Shown one piece after another: positions 13,345 through 13,606 of a stretch of DNA of 13,606 nucleotides. The notes under the pieces are model-generated. The model did no database searches. It had not been told where the DNA came from and saw nothing but the letters and a program-made list of their open reading frames with translations. Source of the stretch: UBA5972 sp964480735 (GTDB lineage: Bacteria > Pseudomonadota > Alphaproteobacteria > Rhodobacterales > Rhodobacteraceae); contig CAYZQS010000069.1 in assembly GCA_964480735.1 (NCBI GenBank), positions 1 through 13,606 of the forward strand, written 5' to 3'. Position 1 is the first letter of the stretch, and every line of letters starts with the position of its first letter. Position numbers and translations under genes: made by a program.

Positions 13345-13606
13345 TCATTCCGCCGCCTGACTTTGTGCCTGCCATTTGGCCGTATCGCCAATTGTAATTT
13401 TTCCATCCGCGTGCAGCGTGACCGTGTCACCGTCAACGATTGCCGCTTGTCCGATGGTGCCGACGATCATCGGGATGTTATGTTCCCGCGCCACAATGGC
13501 AATGTGGCTCAGCCAGCCACCCACCTCGCTGATCACACCGGAGGCACGCAGGACATACGGCAGCCAGGCCGGATGCACCAACGGGCAGACCAAAATATCG
13601 CCGTCA
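13345..13606 (-). CDS. PEP-utilising enzyme, C-terminal swivelling phosphohistidine domain (partial)
   Basis: Only the C-terminal 86 residues are inside the window; the frame is open to the right edge, where it reads DGDILVCPLVHPAWLP. The signature GGWLSHIAIVARE holds the histidine that is phosphorylated in pyruvate phosphate dikinase, PEP synthase, enzyme I and rifampicin phosphotransferase-type proteins. It is followed by NIPMIVG and a short beta-rich tail (DGDTVTLHADGKITIG), a typical end for proteins in which this mobile domain is last. In such proteins it carries phosphate between an ATP-grasp-type nucleotide domain and a second active site. A TTG at 13591-13593 is not a believable start, since the motif continues upstream of it. 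It is probably cotranscribed with the SHMT-like gene. Without the N-terminal part the enzyme type stays open. Confidence 0.88.
   Translation of the reverse strand, partial: DGDILVCPLVHPAWLPYVLRASGVISEVGGWLSHIAIVAREHNIPMIVGTIGQAAIVDGDTVTLHADGKITIGDTAKWQAQSQAAE

Overview
The window looks like an assembled stretch of an alphaproteobacterial chromosome, probably from a metagenome. The evidence is moderate-to-high GC with mixed codon use, ABC-transporter and PLP-enzyme protein styles typical of Rhizobiales/Rhodobacterales, a palindromic intergenic element of a style I recall from rhizobial genomes, and a 100-N scaffold gap. No species can be named from the sequence alone.

Region 1 (1-5943) is a peptide/nickel-type (Opp/Dpp) ABC importer. 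Three minus-strand genes (OppB-like permease, OppC-like permease, and a fused two-domain OppD-OppF-like ATPase) overlap by 4 bp at each junction and end at a hairpin that overlaps the last stop codon. The solute-binding protein, with a Tat-type signal, is transcribed divergently from a ~370-bp shared control region and ends at a strong intrinsic terminator.

Region 2 (about 5.9-6.7 kb) is an unusually repeat-rich non-coding stretch: a partly repeated ~21-bp word, a small hairpin, a perfect-to-near-perfect 23-bp x3 tandem repeat, and a 12-unit degenerate 8-bp tandem array. A second 8-bp array of the same family, in the opposite orientation, lies at the left edge of the window, so the transporter locus is bracketed by inverted copies.

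Region 3 (6672-13606) is a block of metabolic enzymes: a CocE/NonD-type alpha/beta hydrolase (minus); a divergent two-gene unit consisting of a trans-sulfuration-type PLP enzyme fused to two NifU C-terminal-like domains, and an ATP-grasp ligase; then, convergent with these, a serine hydroxymethyltransferase (SHMT)-family PLP enzyme with several altered active-site positions and the C-terminal swivelling phosphohistidine domain of a PEP-utilising enzyme that runs off the right edge. The ATP-grasp gene appears broken by a 100-N gap, but the gap is flanked by an exact 55-bp direct duplication; removing the artefact restores one continuous 426-aa reading frame.

A possible joint role is import of peptide or amino-acid-derived compounds, their hydrolysis, C-S bond or one-carbon chemistry on amino acids, and ATP/PEP-driven ligation. 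That is inference from neighbourhood only. The best candidates for something new are the PLP lyase-NifU-NifU fusion and the divergent SHMT homologue next to it.
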